Origin: Rhizobium sp. Leaf262
GTDB lineage: Bacteria; Pseudomonadota; Alphaproteobacteria; Rhizobiales; Rhizobiaceae
Length of the DNA: 64,000 bases
Direction of reading: 5' to 3'
NCBI RefSeq assembly: GCF_001422245.1
Contig: NZ_LMMM01000015.1
Coordinates: 199,389 to 263,388 of the forward strand
Both the position numbers and the translations under genes were made by a program. The stretch's first letter is position 1. Every line of letters begins with the position of its first letter. The notes under the pieces are model-generated. The model did not search any database. It saw nothing but the letters and a program-made list of their open reading frames with translations, and had not been told where the DNA came from. This document shows positions 26,635 through 37,200 of this stretch, one piece after another.

Positions 26635-28455
26635 TTAGTGGTTGTCGCGCGGCACGCCCTTGGTCTGGGCAATGCGCTGGTACTTGACGGCATTTTCCAG
26701 AACCGCGCCGGTTTCCATCTGGCCAACGAGGCCGCGCTGGATTTCCTGCCACGGGGTCTGGTGGTCCGGGTACTTATAGCCGCCAGATCCGGACAGGGCC
26801 TCATAACGCTTGGCCAGTTCTTCAGGCGAAATCAGAATGTCCGCCTTGCCGTTGCCAACGTCGATGCGAACCCGGTCGCCCGTCTGAAGGATGGCGAGAC
26901 CGCCACCGGCAGCCGCTTCCGGCGATGCGTTGAGGATGGACGGGCTGCCCGATGTACCGGACTGGCGACCGTCACCGATGCAGGGAAGCGAGGTGACGCC
27001 CTGCTTGAGCAGGTAGTCCGGCGCACGCATGTTGACGACTTCTGCCGCACCCGGATAACCGATAGGGCCTGCGCCGCGCATGAACAGAACCGTGTTGGCG
27101 TCGATACCGAGCGACGGATCGTCGATGCGGTGGTGGTAATCTTCCGGTCCGTCGAACACCACGGCCTTGCCTTCGAAGGCTTCCGGGTCGTTCGGGTTGG
27201 ACAGATAACGCTCGCGGAATTCCGGCGAAATCACGCTGGTCTTCATGATGGCGGACGAGAATAGGTTGCCACGCAGAACGCGGAAGCCTGCACGCTCCTT
27301 GAGCGGCTGATCGAACGGACGGATGACCTTTTCGTCTTCGATGATCGCACCACGGCAGTTTTCGCCGATGGTCTTGCCGTTCACCGTCATCGCGTCTTCC
27401 TTAATGAGGCCCTGCGTCATCAACTGGTTGACGACAGCTGGAACACCGCCTGCATGGTAATAATCTTCACCAAGATATTCGCCGGCAGGCTGAAGGTTGA
27501 CCAGCAATGGCACTTCTTCGCCGTAGGTCTGCCAATCATCGACCGTCAGTTCAACGTCAAGGTGGCGCGCCAGTCCGTTCAGATGGATCGGCGCGTTGGT
27601 GGAGCCGCCGATGGCCGAGTTGACGCGGATGGCGTTGATGAAGGCATCCTTCGTCATGATGTCGGACGGCTTCAGGTCTTCCTTGACCATTTCGACGATG
27701 CGCAGGCCGGTGAGGTAGGAAATTTCCTGACGGTCACGATACGGTGCCGGAATAGCGGCAGAGCCCGGCAACTGCATGCCGAGTGCTTCGGCCAGCGAGT
27801 TCATCGTGGTCGCCGTACCCATCGTGTTGCAATAACCCGTGGATGGGGCCGAAGACGCAACCAGCTTGACGAAGCCAGCATAGTCGATTTCGCCCTTGGC
27901 CAGAAGTTCGCGGGCCTTCCAGACGATGGTGCCCGAACCGGTGCGTTCCCCACGGAACCAGCCGTTCAGCATGGGGCCGACGGAAAGTGCGATGGACGGA
28001 ATGTTGACGGTGGCCGCCGCCATAAGACAGGCAGGCGTGGTCTTGTCACAGCCGATGGTCAGAACGACGCCATCGAGCGGATAGCCGTAGAGCACTTCAA
28101 CGAGGCCGAGATAGGCGAGGTTACGGTCAAGGCCAGCGGTTGGGCGCTTGCCGGTTTCCTGAATAGGGTGAACCGGGAACTCGATGGCGATGCCACCGGC
28201 TTCACGAATACCTTCGCGCAGACGATGCGCGAGTTCGAGATGGTGGCGGTTGCAGGGCGACAGGTCGGAACCCGTCTGCGCAATACCGATGATCGGGCGA
28301 TCCGACTGCAGTTCCGCCTGGCTGAGGCCGAAGTTCATGTAGCGCTCGAGATAGAGCGCCGTCATATCCGCGTTGTCAGGGTTATCGAACCAAGCGCGCG
28401 AACGCAGCTTACCGCCCTTGCCTTGAGTTGCGGGTAGGTTGTTCGAGTCTTTCAT
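26635..28455 (-). CDS. Sugar-acid dehydratase of the IlvD/Edd family, xylonate dehydratase-like
   Basis: The 606-residue enzyme contains the Fe-S ligand cysteines of the family at C68 (SPCNRHH), C136 (GCDKTTP) and C209 (GYCNTMGT). Its start ([24 protein letters not shown]) and its [14 protein letters not shown] and FPVHPI stretches are very close to Caulobacter D-xylonate dehydratase XylD, closer than to dihydroxyacid or arabinonate dehydratases as I recall them. It would convert an aldonate to a 2-keto-3-deoxy sugar acid. It is divergent from a sugar importer, which suggests pentose or furanose catabolism. GGAGACC before the ATG at 28455 favours this start over one 73 codons upstream. Confidence 0.85.
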   Translation of the reverse strand: MKDSNNLPATQGKGGKLRSRAWFDNPDNADMTALYLERYMNFGLSQAELQSDRPIIGIAQTGSDLSPCNRHHLELAHRLREGIREAGGIAIEFPVHPIQETGKRPTAGLDRNLAYLGLVEVLYGYPLDGVVLTIGCDKTTPACLMAAATVNIPSIALSVGPMLNGWFRGERTGSGTIVWKARELLAKGEIDYAGFVKLVASSAPSTGYCNTMGTATTMNSLAEALGMQLPGSAAIPAPYRDRQEISYLTGLRIVEMVKEDLKPSDIMTKDAFINAIRVNSAIGGSTNAPIHLNGLARHLDVELTVDDWQTYGEEVPLLVNLQPAGEYLGEDYYHAGGVPAVVNQLMTQGLIKEDAMTVNGKTIGENCRGAIIEDEKVIRPFDQPLKERAGFRVLRGNLFSSAIMKTSVISPEFRERYLSNPNDPEAFEGKAVVFDGPEDYHHRIDDPSLGIDANTVLFMRGAGPIGYPGAAEVVNMRAPDYLLKQGVTSLPCIGDGRQSGTSGSPSILNASPEAAAGGGLAILQTGDRVRIDVGNGKADILISPEELAKRYEALSGSGGYKYPDHQTPWQEIQRGLVGQMETGAVLENAVKYQRIAQTKGVPRDNH

Positions 28456-28951
28456 GATTTTGGTCTCCAGCCGAAAGTGGCGAATGGGTACGACAACAGG
28501 ATTGCGACGACCTTGTGATGAGCGGCAGAGAAAAGAGCCCGGCGGGCAGGCGCACGCACCACGTCCAGCTGAGGACATCGCCCCAGGCGACCCGTCCTTT
28601 GAAAACAGTCGATGACGATTGTCACGAAATTTCCGCCCTGAATTATTCTTTTGCCCCGCCCTCATCTGCGACAATTGCCTGTGACGGTCAATGCCCCGGA
28701 TCAGCGCTCGGTATTCATATTACTATTTTGTGAGGAAAGGCCTTGTCAAGTAAAGCCTCACGCCGATCCGTTCAGCCATATGAAAATATTTTGACCTCTA
28801 ATTCTATTGTAAAATAACAATAAATTCCGCTTTTCTGCGTTTTGGCGGCGAAATCAACATCAGAAATTACTGAAAAGCACCTTTTCAAAGGTAATACTAT
28901 ATGCTCATATCGGTCTCGTCATAGCCGAATTCATCTCTGGGAGGATATAAG
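28456..28951. other. Divergent control region of dehydratase and sugar importer
   Basis: No gene is evident in 496 bases. The part nearest the importer is AT-rich and has the inverted repeat TATTGT-N6-ACAATA (28805-28822). The GntR/FCD protein encoded at the end of the importer operon is the likely regulator. Confidence 0.5.
28805..28822. promoter_or_regulatory. Candidate GntR-family operator
   Basis: TATTGT and ACAATA form a perfect 6-bp dyad with a 6-base spacer, 130 bases before ytfQ. FadR/FCD regulators bind TTGT...ACAA-like dyads, usually with shorter spacing. Assignment rests on position and symmetry only. Confidence 0.4.
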
Positions 28952-29911
28952 ATGAAAAAAGCAATTGCGGCAGTTACTGTCGCTTTTTCTGTGTGTCTGG
29001 CATCAGGCGTTTCCGCAAAATCTCTGACCGTTGGCTTCTCGCAGATCGGCTCCGAATCCGGTTGGCGTGCGGCTGAAACGACCGTTACCAAGCAGCAAGC
29101 CGAGAAGCGCGGCGTAACGCTGAAGTTTGCCGATGCGCAGCAGAAGCAGGAAAACCAGATCAAGGCCATCAGAGGCTTTATCGCACAGGGCGTCGATGCG
29201 ATCTTCATCGCACCTGTCGTTGCCACCGGCTGGGATGCCGTTCTCAAGGAAGCCAAGGAAGAGAAGATCCCCGTGATCCTTCTCGACCGCCAGATCGAAG
29301 CTCCAGACAGCCTGTATCTGACAGCAGTCACGTCCGATCAGGTTCATGAAGGCAAGGTTGCCGGTGAATGGCTGGCCAAGGATGTCGGCTCCAAGGATTG
29401 CAAGGTCGTCGAGCTTCAGGGCACCACCGGTTCTTCGCCTGCCATCAACCGCAAGAAGGGCTTCGAAGAAGGCATCGCATCGCATGCCAACATCAAGATC
29501 GTTCGTTCGCAGACCGGTGACTTTACCCGCACCAAGGGTAAGGAAGTCATGGAAAGCTTCATCAAGGCTGAAGGCGGCGGCAAGGATATCTGCGCAGTCT
29601 ACGCCCATAACGACGACATGGCTGTCGGCGCAATCCAAGCCATCAAGGAAGCCGGCCTGAAGCCCGGCACGGATATCAAGGTCGTGTCCATCGATGCGGT
29701 TCCTGATATCTTCAAGGCCATGGCCGCCGGTGAAGCCAATGCGACTGTGGAACTGACACCGAACATGGCCGGCCCCGCCTTCGATGCGCTCGACGCGTAT
29801 CTGAAGGACAAGAAAGAGCCGAAGAAGTGGATCCAGACGGAATCCAAACTCTACACCGCGTCTGATGACCCGATGAAGGTTTACGAGGAGAAGAAGGGAC
29901 TGGGCTACTAA
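28952..29911 (+). CDS. ytfQ: Periplasmic sugar-binding protein, galactofuranose type
   Basis: The 319-residue protein has a Sec signal peptide (cut after about residue 23, SGVSAKS) and the periplasmic-binding-protein-4 fold. LTVGFSQIGSESGWRAAET, KRGVTLKFADAQQKQENQIKA, IAPVVATGWDAVL and DFTRTKGKEVMESFIKAE match E. coli YtfQ almost throughout; YtfQ binds galactofuranose and related furanoses. It is first of the operon and has a GGGAGGATATAAG ribosome site. Real substrate in this organism is not proven; arabinofuranose is an alternative. Confidence 0.92.
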   Translation: MKKAIAAVTVAFSVCLASGVSAKSLTVGFSQIGSESGWRAAETTVTKQQAEKRGVTLKFADAQQKQENQIKAIRGFIAQGVDAIFIAPVVATGWDAVLKEAKEEKIPVILLDRQIEAPDSLYLTAVTSDQVHEGKVAGEWLAKDVGSKDCKVVELQGTTGSSPAINRKKGFEEGIASHANIKIVRSQTGDFTRTKGKEVMESFIKAEGGGKDICAVYAHNDDMAVGAIQAIKEAGLKPGTDIKVVSIDAVPDIFKAMAAGEANATVELTPNMAGPAFDALDAYLKDKKEPKKWIQTESKLYTASDDPMKVYEEKKGLGY

Positions 29912-29928
29912 GCCGGTTTCCAACTTCG

Positions 29929-29952
29929 GGAACGGCGGGCGACCGCCGTTCC
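29929..29952 (+). promoter_or_regulatory. Intercistronic hairpin after ytfQ
   Basis: GGAACGGCGG and CCGCCGTTCC form a perfect 10-bp stem with a 4-base loop in the 69-base gap before ytfR, without a T-run. It probably protects the binding-protein mRNA end or partly attenuates the operon. Confidence 0.65.
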
Positions 29953-29980
29953 TTCCTTACTGTCCGTGCAGGAAAATACC

Positions 29981-31504
29981 ATGTCCGAAGCCAGCCCCCT
30001 TCTGGAAGCGCGCGCCATTGGAAAATCGTTCCTCGGCATCGCTGCTCTCGATAATGTCGACATATCGCTCAACCGCGGTGAAGTGCATGCGCTGCTCGGT
30101 GAAAACGGCGCTGGGAAATCGACGCTCATCAAAATATTGACCGGTGTCTACAACCGGGACCGTGGCACGATACGCCTGGAGGGAAGCGAAATTTCCCCTG
30201 CGAATGTCGCGGAAGCACAGAACCTCGGCATCGGAACGGTCTATCAGGAGGTCAATCTTCTCGAGAACCTGACGGTTGCCGAAAACCTGTTTCTCGGCAG
30301 ACAGCCCCGCCGTTTCGGCCTGATCGACCGGCGCGAAATGCGCGTGAGATCACAGAAGCTTCTGGCGCGCTACGGGCTTTCGATCAATGTCGATGCCCTG
30401 CTTTCCAGCTACTCGGTCGCCATCCGCCAGATCATCGCGATTGCACGCGCCGTCGACCTCTCCGGCAAAGTTCTGGTGCTGGACGAGCCGACGGCCAGTC
30501 TGGACAACCACGAAGTCGAGATGCTGTTTACCGTGCTGCGCCAGTTGCGCGCCGAGGGGCTGGGCATCGTTATCATCACCCACTTTCTCAATCAGGTCTA
30601 CGACATTGCCGACCGCGTGACGGTTTTGCGCAACGGCAAGCTTGTCGGCACCCGCACCATTTCCGAGTTGCCGCGCGGCGAACTCATTTCCATGATGCTG
30701 GGCCGGGAGCTGCAAAGCGTGACCCATGATCGCCAGGCCCCGGAAGCAACCGTGGTGGAGGGCGAAGCACCCATTCGCTTTACCGGTTACGGAAAGCGCG
30801 GTAGCGTCGAGCCTTTCGATCTCGACGTGCGCCCCGGTGAAGTCGTCGGCATTGCAGGGCTTCTGGGATCGGGCCGCAGCGAGACGGCGTTCCTTCTGTT
30901 CGGCATCGATAAGCCGGATGGCGGACAGGCCAGCATCGACGGCAAGGCCGTTGCCATCACCTCACCGGAAGCCGCCATCGACAACGGTTTCGGCTTCTGC
31001 CCGGAAGAACGAAAGACGGACGGCATTATCGGTGATTTTTCCGTGGCGGATAATATCGCCCTTGCCCTGCAGGCCCGACAGGGATGGATGCGCCCGCTCT
31101 CGCACAAGCAAAAGGCCGCATTGGCGGATGGCTTCATCAAATCGCTCGACATCCGCCCGGCGGATCGCGAACGGCCTATCAAGTTTCTCTCCGGTGGCAA
31201 CCAGCAGAAAGCGATCCTTGCACGCTGGCTGGCGACCGATCCAAGGCTGCTCATTCTCGACGAACCCACACGCGGCATCGATATCGGTGCGCATGCGGAA
31301 ATCCTGAAAATGATCGAGCGTCTCTGTTCGCAAGGCATGTCGCTCATCGTCATATCGTCGGAATTGGAAGAGCTGACGGCTGTGGCGCACCGCGTCATCG
31401 TGCTGTCCGATCGCCGCCATGTGGCCGAACTCAAGGGAGAAGACGTGACGGCTGACAATATCATGCAAGCCATTGCCAGTGCCGCCAGAACGGAGGCCGC
31501 ATGA
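29981..31504 (+). CDS. ytfR: Sugar ABC transporter ATP-binding protein
   Basis: The 507-residue protein has two ABC cassettes, as in all carbohydrate-uptake class 2 transporters. The first has GENGAGKST and LVLDEPTASLD; its signature is degenerate. The second has a degenerate Walker A (GLLGSGRSE), but a good signature LSGGNQQKAILARWL and ILDEPTRGID. The ATG at 29981, 7 bases after AGGA, is preferred to a GTG 15 bases upstream. Its stop overlaps the ytfT start. Confidence 0.93.
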   Translation: MSEASPLLEARAIGKSFLGIAALDNVDISLNRGEVHALLGENGAGKSTLIKILTGVYNRDRGTIRLEGSEISPANVAEAQNLGIGTVYQEVNLLENLTVAENLFLGRQPRRFGLIDRREMRVRSQKLLARYGLSINVDALLSSYSVAIRQIIAIARAVDLSGKVLVLDEPTASLDNHEVEMLFTVLRQLRAEGLGIVIITHFLNQVYDIADRVTVLRNGKLVGTRTISELPRGELISMMLGRELQSVTHDRQAPEATVVEGEAPIRFTGYGKRGSVEPFDLDVRPGEVVGIAGLLGSGRSETAFLLFGIDKPDGGQASIDGKAVAITSPEAAIDNGFGFCPEERKTDGIIGDFSVADNIALALQARQGWMRPLSHKQKAALADGFIKSLDIRPADRERPIKFLSGGNQQKAILARWLATDPRLLILDEPTRGIDIGAHAEILKMIERLCSQGMSLIVISSELEELTAVAHRVIVLSDRRHVAELKGEDVTADNIMQAIASAARTEAA

Positions 31505-32547
31505 TGAATATTGTCACCAAGCGCCTGAAACGGCTGGCACCCCAGCTTGTCGCCCTCGTCATCATCCTTGGCGCCATCGCCGCCATCTCGCCCGGTTTTC
31601 TGAACGTCTCGTTCCAGAACGGACGCCTTTATGGCAGCATCATCGACATTCTGGTGCGTGCCGCACCCGTGGCGCTGTTGACCATAGGCATGACGCTGGT
31701 CATTGCCACCAAGGGCATCGACCTTTCCATCGGCGCGGTCATTGCCATCTGCGGCGCGGTTGCGGCAATGTTGATCAGCGGCGGTCACTCGATCCCGGTC
31801 GTGATTGCCGTATCGCTGGCGGTCGGTATTGCCTGCGGCATCTGGAACGGCATTCTCGTCGCCATCCTCGACATTCAACCGATCATTGCCACCCTAATTC
31901 TGATGGTCGCGGGGCGTGGCATTGCCCAGTTGATTACCGAAGGCGTCATTCTGACCTTCAACAATGACAGCTTTTCTGCCCTCGGCTCCGGCTCCTTCGC
32001 GGGTATTCCGATGCCGATCATCATCTGGGTGCTGACCGCCTTACTGATCGGCATTCTGGTGCGCAAATCTGCACTCGGCTTTCTGATCGAAGCGACCGGC
32101 GTCAACCGTCGCGCCGCAGCCTTGGCCGGTGTTAGAGCCCGCTTCCTGCTGTTCTTCGTCTACGCCGTCTCAGGCCTTTGCGCCGCCGTCGCGGGCTTGA
32201 TCGTGACCGCCGACATCAGGGGTGCGGATGCCAACAATGCCGGGCTTTGGCTGGAACTCGATGCCATCCTCGCGGTGGTGATCGGAGGCACATCTCTGAA
32301 TGGCGGGCGCTTCTCCATCACTGCCTCGCTGATCGGCGCCCTGATCATCCAGACGATCAACACAGGCATTCTCGTGTCCGGCTTTCCGCCGGAGTTCAAC
32401 CTCATCATCAAGGCGGGCATCATCATCATCGTGCTGACACTGCAATCCCCTGCCATCGGCACCTTTATCGGCTTTGCCAGATCGCGAAAGCCCGATGGCC
32501 CTGCCCCGCACGCCAAACCCGTGAACCATGAGGGAGCCGCGCGATGA
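31501..32547 (+). CDS. ytfT: Sugar ABC transporter permease
   Basis: The 348-residue inner-membrane protein has about ten hydrophobic segments and the BPD_transp_2 marks (TIGMTLVIATKGIDLSIGAV, GGTSLNGGRFSI). It pairs with the next permease to form the YtfT-YjfF heterodimer. It overlaps ytfR by 4 bases at the start and yjfF by 4 at the end. Confidence 0.92.
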   Translation: MMNIVTKRLKRLAPQLVALVIILGAIAAISPGFLNVSFQNGRLYGSIIDILVRAAPVALLTIGMTLVIATKGIDLSIGAVIAICGAVAAMLISGGHSIPVVIAVSLAVGIACGIWNGILVAILDIQPIIATLILMVAGRGIAQLITEGVILTFNNDSFSALGSGSFAGIPMPIIIWVLTALLIGILVRKSALGFLIEATGVNRRAAALAGVRARFLLFFVYAVSGLCAAVAGLIVTADIRGADANNAGLWLELDAILAVVIGGTSLNGGRFSITASLIGALIIQTINTGILVSGFPPEFNLIIKAGIIIIVLTLQSPAIGTFIGFARSRKPDGPAPHAKPVNHEGAAR

Positions 32548-33524
32548 TCCACACCCGCAACCTGCCCTTTCTGACGACACTCGCGGTCTTCATCGTCGCC
32601 TATGTGCTGTGCGTGATGCAATATCCCGCGATGTTTTCCACCCGCGTCGTTGGCAATCTTCTGACGGACAATGCCTTTCTCGGCATCGCCTCCGTCGGCA
32701 TGACCTTCGTCATCCTGTCCGGTGGCATCGACCTGTCCATCGGTTCAGTCATTGCCTTTACCAGCGTGTTTGTGGCCGTGCTGGTCGGCACCTATAATGT
32801 CCACCCGCTGGTGGCCTTCGCCGCCGTGCTGGTCATCTCCACCCTGTTCGGCTGCCTGATGGGCGCGATGATCCGATTTCTGACGATCCCGCCCTTCGTG
32901 GTGACGCTGGCGGGCATGTTTCTGGCGCGTGGTGCGGCCTATCTCATCTCGACGGATTCGGTGCCGATCTCGCATCCCGTCATCGATGCCATTCAGGGCT
33001 TCTATTTCCGCTTTCCCGGCGGTGGGCGGTTGACGGCGCTGGCTATTCTGATGCTAATCGTCTTTGCCGTTGGCATCTTCGTGGCAAGCCGGACGCGCTT
33101 TGGCGCCAATATCTATGCGCTCGGCGGCAACCAGCAATCGGCGGAACTGATGGGCGTTCCCATCGGCAAGACGATCATTGGCATCTATGCACTATCGGGC
33201 TTTCTCTCCGGGCTAGCGGGCATTGTCTACACGCTCTACACCTCCTCAGGCTATTCGCTGGCAACGGTGGGCGTGGAACTGGATGCCATCGCAGCCGTGG
33301 TCATCGGCGGCACCTTGCTGACGGGCGGCACCGGGCTGGTGGCAGGCACCTTCATCGGCCTGCTGATCCAGGGGCTTATCCAGACCTATATCGTTTTCGA
33401 GGGCACGCTGTCGTCCTGGTGGACGAAAATCGTCATCGGCATACTATTGTTCATATTCATCGTGTTGCAACGCACAATCATCTGGTATTCAAACAGACGA
33501 TTGGCCGGGGGACATCCGGCATAA
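32544..33524 (+). CDS. yjfF: Sugar ABC transporter permease
   Basis: The 326-residue protein is the second permease. VGMTFVILSGGIDLSIGSV, TRFGANIYALGGNQQSAELMG and GGTLLTGGTGLVAGTFIG are family signatures. Tight overlap with ytfT and the two-permease arrangement are those of the E. coli galactofuranose importer. Nineteen bases separate it from the regulator gene that follows. Confidence 0.92.
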   Translation: MIHTRNLPFLTTLAVFIVAYVLCVMQYPAMFSTRVVGNLLTDNAFLGIASVGMTFVILSGGIDLSIGSVIAFTSVFVAVLVGTYNVHPLVAFAAVLVISTLFGCLMGAMIRFLTIPPFVVTLAGMFLARGAAYLISTDSVPISHPVIDAIQGFYFRFPGGGRLTALAILMLIVFAVGIFVASRTRFGANIYALGGNQQSAELMGVPIGKTIIGIYALSGFLSGLAGIVYTLYTSSGYSLATVGVELDAIAAVVIGGTLLTGGTGLVAGTFIGLLIQGLIQTYIVFEGTLSSWWTKIVIGILLFIFIVLQRTIIWYSNRRLAGGHPA

Positions 33525-33542
33525 CGGAAGCGGAGGCATTGA

Positions 33543-34274
33543 TTGGGGCTGCTGGAAACCACGATTACCGGACGAAAGCGGCGTAGCAGCCACGCGCATG
33601 TCGTGGCTGAACTCGGCAGCGCCATCGTCTCCGGTCGCATCCCCGAAGGATCGCTTCTGCCGAACGATGCGGAGCTTTCCCTACGCTTCGGCGTTTCGCG
33701 CACCGTTCTGCGGGAAACGATGAAGACGCTGGCAGCCAAACGCCTTGTGGAGCCCAAAGCCAAGGTCGGAACGCGTGTTCTGGAAAAATCCAGCTGGAAC
33801 TTCTTCGACCCCGACGTTCTGGGCTGGCGCTGCGACGCCGGGCTGGACCCCGAATTCATCAATCATCTGGCCGACATCCGGCTGGCACTGGAGCCCGCAG
33901 CGGCAGCGGCTGCCGCCCGCCACGCCTCCAGCGAAGACATCGTCTCGCTCTACACCATCGCCGCGCAATTCGATAACGTGAACCACACTCCTGAAAGCAT
34001 TGCGAAGGTCGATCTGGACTTTCATCTGGCGGTCGCGCGCATTTCCGGCAATCCGTTCATGCGCTCTGCCAGCGGCCTGATCGAGGCGGCACTGGCCATT
34101 TCCTTCCAGCTTTCGTCACCCGCATCATCGCCCGAAACGATTTCGGAAATCGCCTCCAACCATCTGCGCATCGTTCACGCCATTGCCGCACGCGATGAAG
34201 ATGCTGCCATCAAAGCCATGCGGCAGGTCATTCTGGTGGGCAAGGACCGGATCAAGAACGCGATTTCCGAGTGA
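33543..34274 (+). CDS. GntR/FadR-family transcriptional regulator
   Basis: The 243-residue protein has an N-terminal winged helix (ELGSAIVSGRIPEGSLLPNDAELSLRFGVSRTVLRETMKTL, about 20-65) and a C-terminal FCD ligand-binding domain with conserved His positions (DLDFHLAVARISGNP, SNHLRIVHAIAARDEDAA). It lies at the end of the sugar importer operon and probably represses it and the divergent dehydratase, answering to a sugar acid. The TTG start is chosen because GGAGG (33532-33536) lies 6 bases before it. Confidence 0.88.
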   Translation: MGLLETTITGRKRRSSHAHVVAELGSAIVSGRIPEGSLLPNDAELSLRFGVSRTVLRETMKTLAAKRLVEPKAKVGTRVLEKSSWNFFDPDVLGWRCDAGLDPEFINHLADIRLALEPAAAAAAARHASSEDIVSLYTIAAQFDNVNHTPESIAKVDLDFHLAVARISGNPFMRSASGLIEAALAISFQLSSPASSPETISEIASNHLRIVHAIAARDEDAAIKAMRQVILVGKDRIKNAISE

Positions 34275-34286
34275 GCATCAGAAGCC

Positions 34287-37200
34287 TCAATGAAAATTGC
34301 GGCCTTTGACGGTGATGTGGTCTTCGCCATCGTCCTGAATGTCTGACCGTTTCGGCATGCGGCGTCGGTCTTCCGGTGGAATGCCGTGATGGAACTCATC
34401 GCCCCGGCCATGCGGCAGCGGAAACGGTCCCTCCCTTTCGCCGACGCTCTTCAGCACATCCGAGAGATCGGTGACGCGATGGGCCACAAGATGCACGACC
34501 TCGCCCTCGCGCTGTAGCTTGCCGTAGATGCCAACCATGCCAGCCGAGAGAATGACCCGGCGGAATTTCTCGAAGGTTTTGACCCAGACCACGGCATTGG
34601 CAATGCCCGTCTCGTCCTCCAGCGTCATGAAGATGACGCCCTTGGCCGAGCCGGGCCGCTGGCGGATCAACACCAGCCCTGCCACCTCCAGCCAGCGTCC
34701 GTCTTTCGCATTGACGGCCTGCGCACAGGTGGTGATGCGCCGCCGGGAAAGATCGTCGCGCAGGAAGGCCATGGGATGCTGGCGCAGCGTCAGCCCGACA
34801 TGGCCGTAATCCTGCACTACCTCGCCGCCAGCCGTCATGGGCCGCAGGGCAACCTCCGGCTCGCTCAGTTCCGCAATCACGCTGTTCTGGCGCGTGGCCG
34901 CCGCCGCAAACAAAGGCAGCGGCTCATCCCGCAACGCCTTGATGGCCCACAGAGCCTGACGGCGGGAGAGGCCAAGCGATGGCAGAAACGCATCGGCTTC
35001 GGCAAGGGCAACCAGCGCATCGACGGGAACACCGGCCCTGCGCCATAAATCATCAATGGAAACGAACGGCCGGTCCTCACGGCACGCGATGATATCGCCC
35101 GCGCGCTTGTTGGACAGCCCCTTGACCAGACACATGCCGAGCCGCACGGCATTTCGCTCAGGCCCGACTTTCTCCTCCAGCGCACAATCCCAACGACTGG
35201 TGTTGATGCAGACCGGGCGCACGACGACACCGTGATTTTGCGCATCGCGGACCAGCTGAGCCGGGGCATAGAAGCCCATGGGTTGCGAGTTCAAAAGAGC
35301 GACGCAGAAAATATCTGGGTGGTGGCATTTTACCCAAGAGGACGCGTAGGCAATCAGCGCGAAGGAGGCCGCGTGGCTTTCCGGGAAACCGTAGCTGCCG
35401 AAACCTTTGATCTGCTCGAAGAGCCGTTTCGCGAACTCTTCAGGAAAGCCGTTTTTGATGAGGCCACTGACCAGTTGCTTTTCAAAATTGGCAATCGTTC
35501 CAACATTCTTGAAGGTCGCCATTGCCCGCCTCAACTGGTCGGCTTCATTGGCAGAAAAGCCTGCACAATCAATGGCGAGCCGCATGGCATGTTCTTGAAA
35601 GAGCGGGACACCCAGCGTCTTCCAAAGGACTTGTTTGAGCATGGGGTGCTCATACTCGATTGTTTTCCCCTGTGCTTTTTCCTGCCGCCTTTTGAGATAG
35701 GGGTGCACCATATTGCCCTGAATGGGACCGGGACGCACAATCGCTACCTGAATGACGAGGTCGTAGAGTTCCTGCGGCCTCAGCCTCGGCAGCATGGACA
35801 TCTGGGCGCGACTTTCGATCTGGAACGTGCCTATCGTGTCAGCCTTGCAGATCATGTCATAGGTAGCACCGTCACCATTTTCGATGCTGGTCAGTCCGAA
35901 TGTCTTGCCCTTCCGCTCCGTCAACATCTCGAACGCACGGCGCATGCAGGACAGCATGCCAAGCGCCAGACAATCCATCTTCATGAACCTGACGATTTCG
36001 ATATCGTCCTTGTCCCACTCTATAATGCGCCTGCCCTTCATCGCAGCAGGCAGGATGGGAACGAGTTCATCCAGTCGGTCATGGGTCAGAACGAAACCAC
36101 CGGGATGCTGGCTGAAATGACGGGGCGTTCCGATCAGTTGGCGGGCAAGATCGAAGGCCAGTTGCACCCGACGATCATTCAGATTGATGTTGAGGTCCTT
36201 CGCTTCCTTCTCACCCGCATCCTCCGTCCACCACCAGATTTGCGAGGACATGAGCTTGGTTAGGTCCTCCGGCAGACCCAGCACTTTGCCAACATCGCGA
36301 ATGGCGCCTTTACCACGATATCGGCTGATGACGGAGCAGAGTGCTGCCTTGTCATGCCCATAGTGATTGTAAATCCATTGGATGATCTCTTCGCGACGCT
36401 GATGTTCGAAATCGACATCGATATCCGGCGGCTCATCACGATCTTCCGAGACGAAGCGTTCGAACAGAAGGTCGCTTTCCTTCGGATCTATGGCGGTAAT
36501 GCCTAATACAAAACAAACGGCAGAATTGGCCGCCGAGCCACGGCCCTGACACAGAATCTCCATTTCTCGTGCCTTACGGACGATGGCATTCACGGTGAGG
36601 AAATAGGGGGCATATTTCTTCTTGGCGATGATCGCCAACTCATGTTTGAGGGTCTTTTCCACCTTTTCGGGCAGACCATCCGGGTATTTTTCCGGCACTT
36701 CATCCCAGACGTATTTCTCAAGCGCTTCCTGCGCACTCAATCCCGGCTCAATATTTTCTTCAGGATATTGATATTTCAGTTCCTTGAGAGAAAAAGTGCA
36801 CCGCCGCACAATCTCCAGCGTTCGCCTGAGAGCGCCCGGATAGGCGGAAAATAGCCGGTGCATTTCCTGCGGCGGTTTCAGGTAGCGGTCGGCGTGTCGC
36901 TCCCGCCGGAAACCGGCATCGTCGATGGTGCAATTGTGGCGGATGCAGGTGACGACATCCTGCAGCATGCGGCGTTCCGGTTCGTGAAACAGCACGTCGT
37001 TGGTAACCACGGTGGCAACACCGATGCGCTGCGCCATGCGTGAGAGATCGTAGAGGCGGACATGATCGTTCGGGCGGCGGCGCAGGCTCATGGCGACATA
37101 GGCGCGATCCCCGAAATCCGCTTTCAAGCGCCGCAGCCGGATAGACAGGGCGTCATCCACAAGGTCTGGCAGGAAGATGACCAGCAGCCCCTCGCCATAG

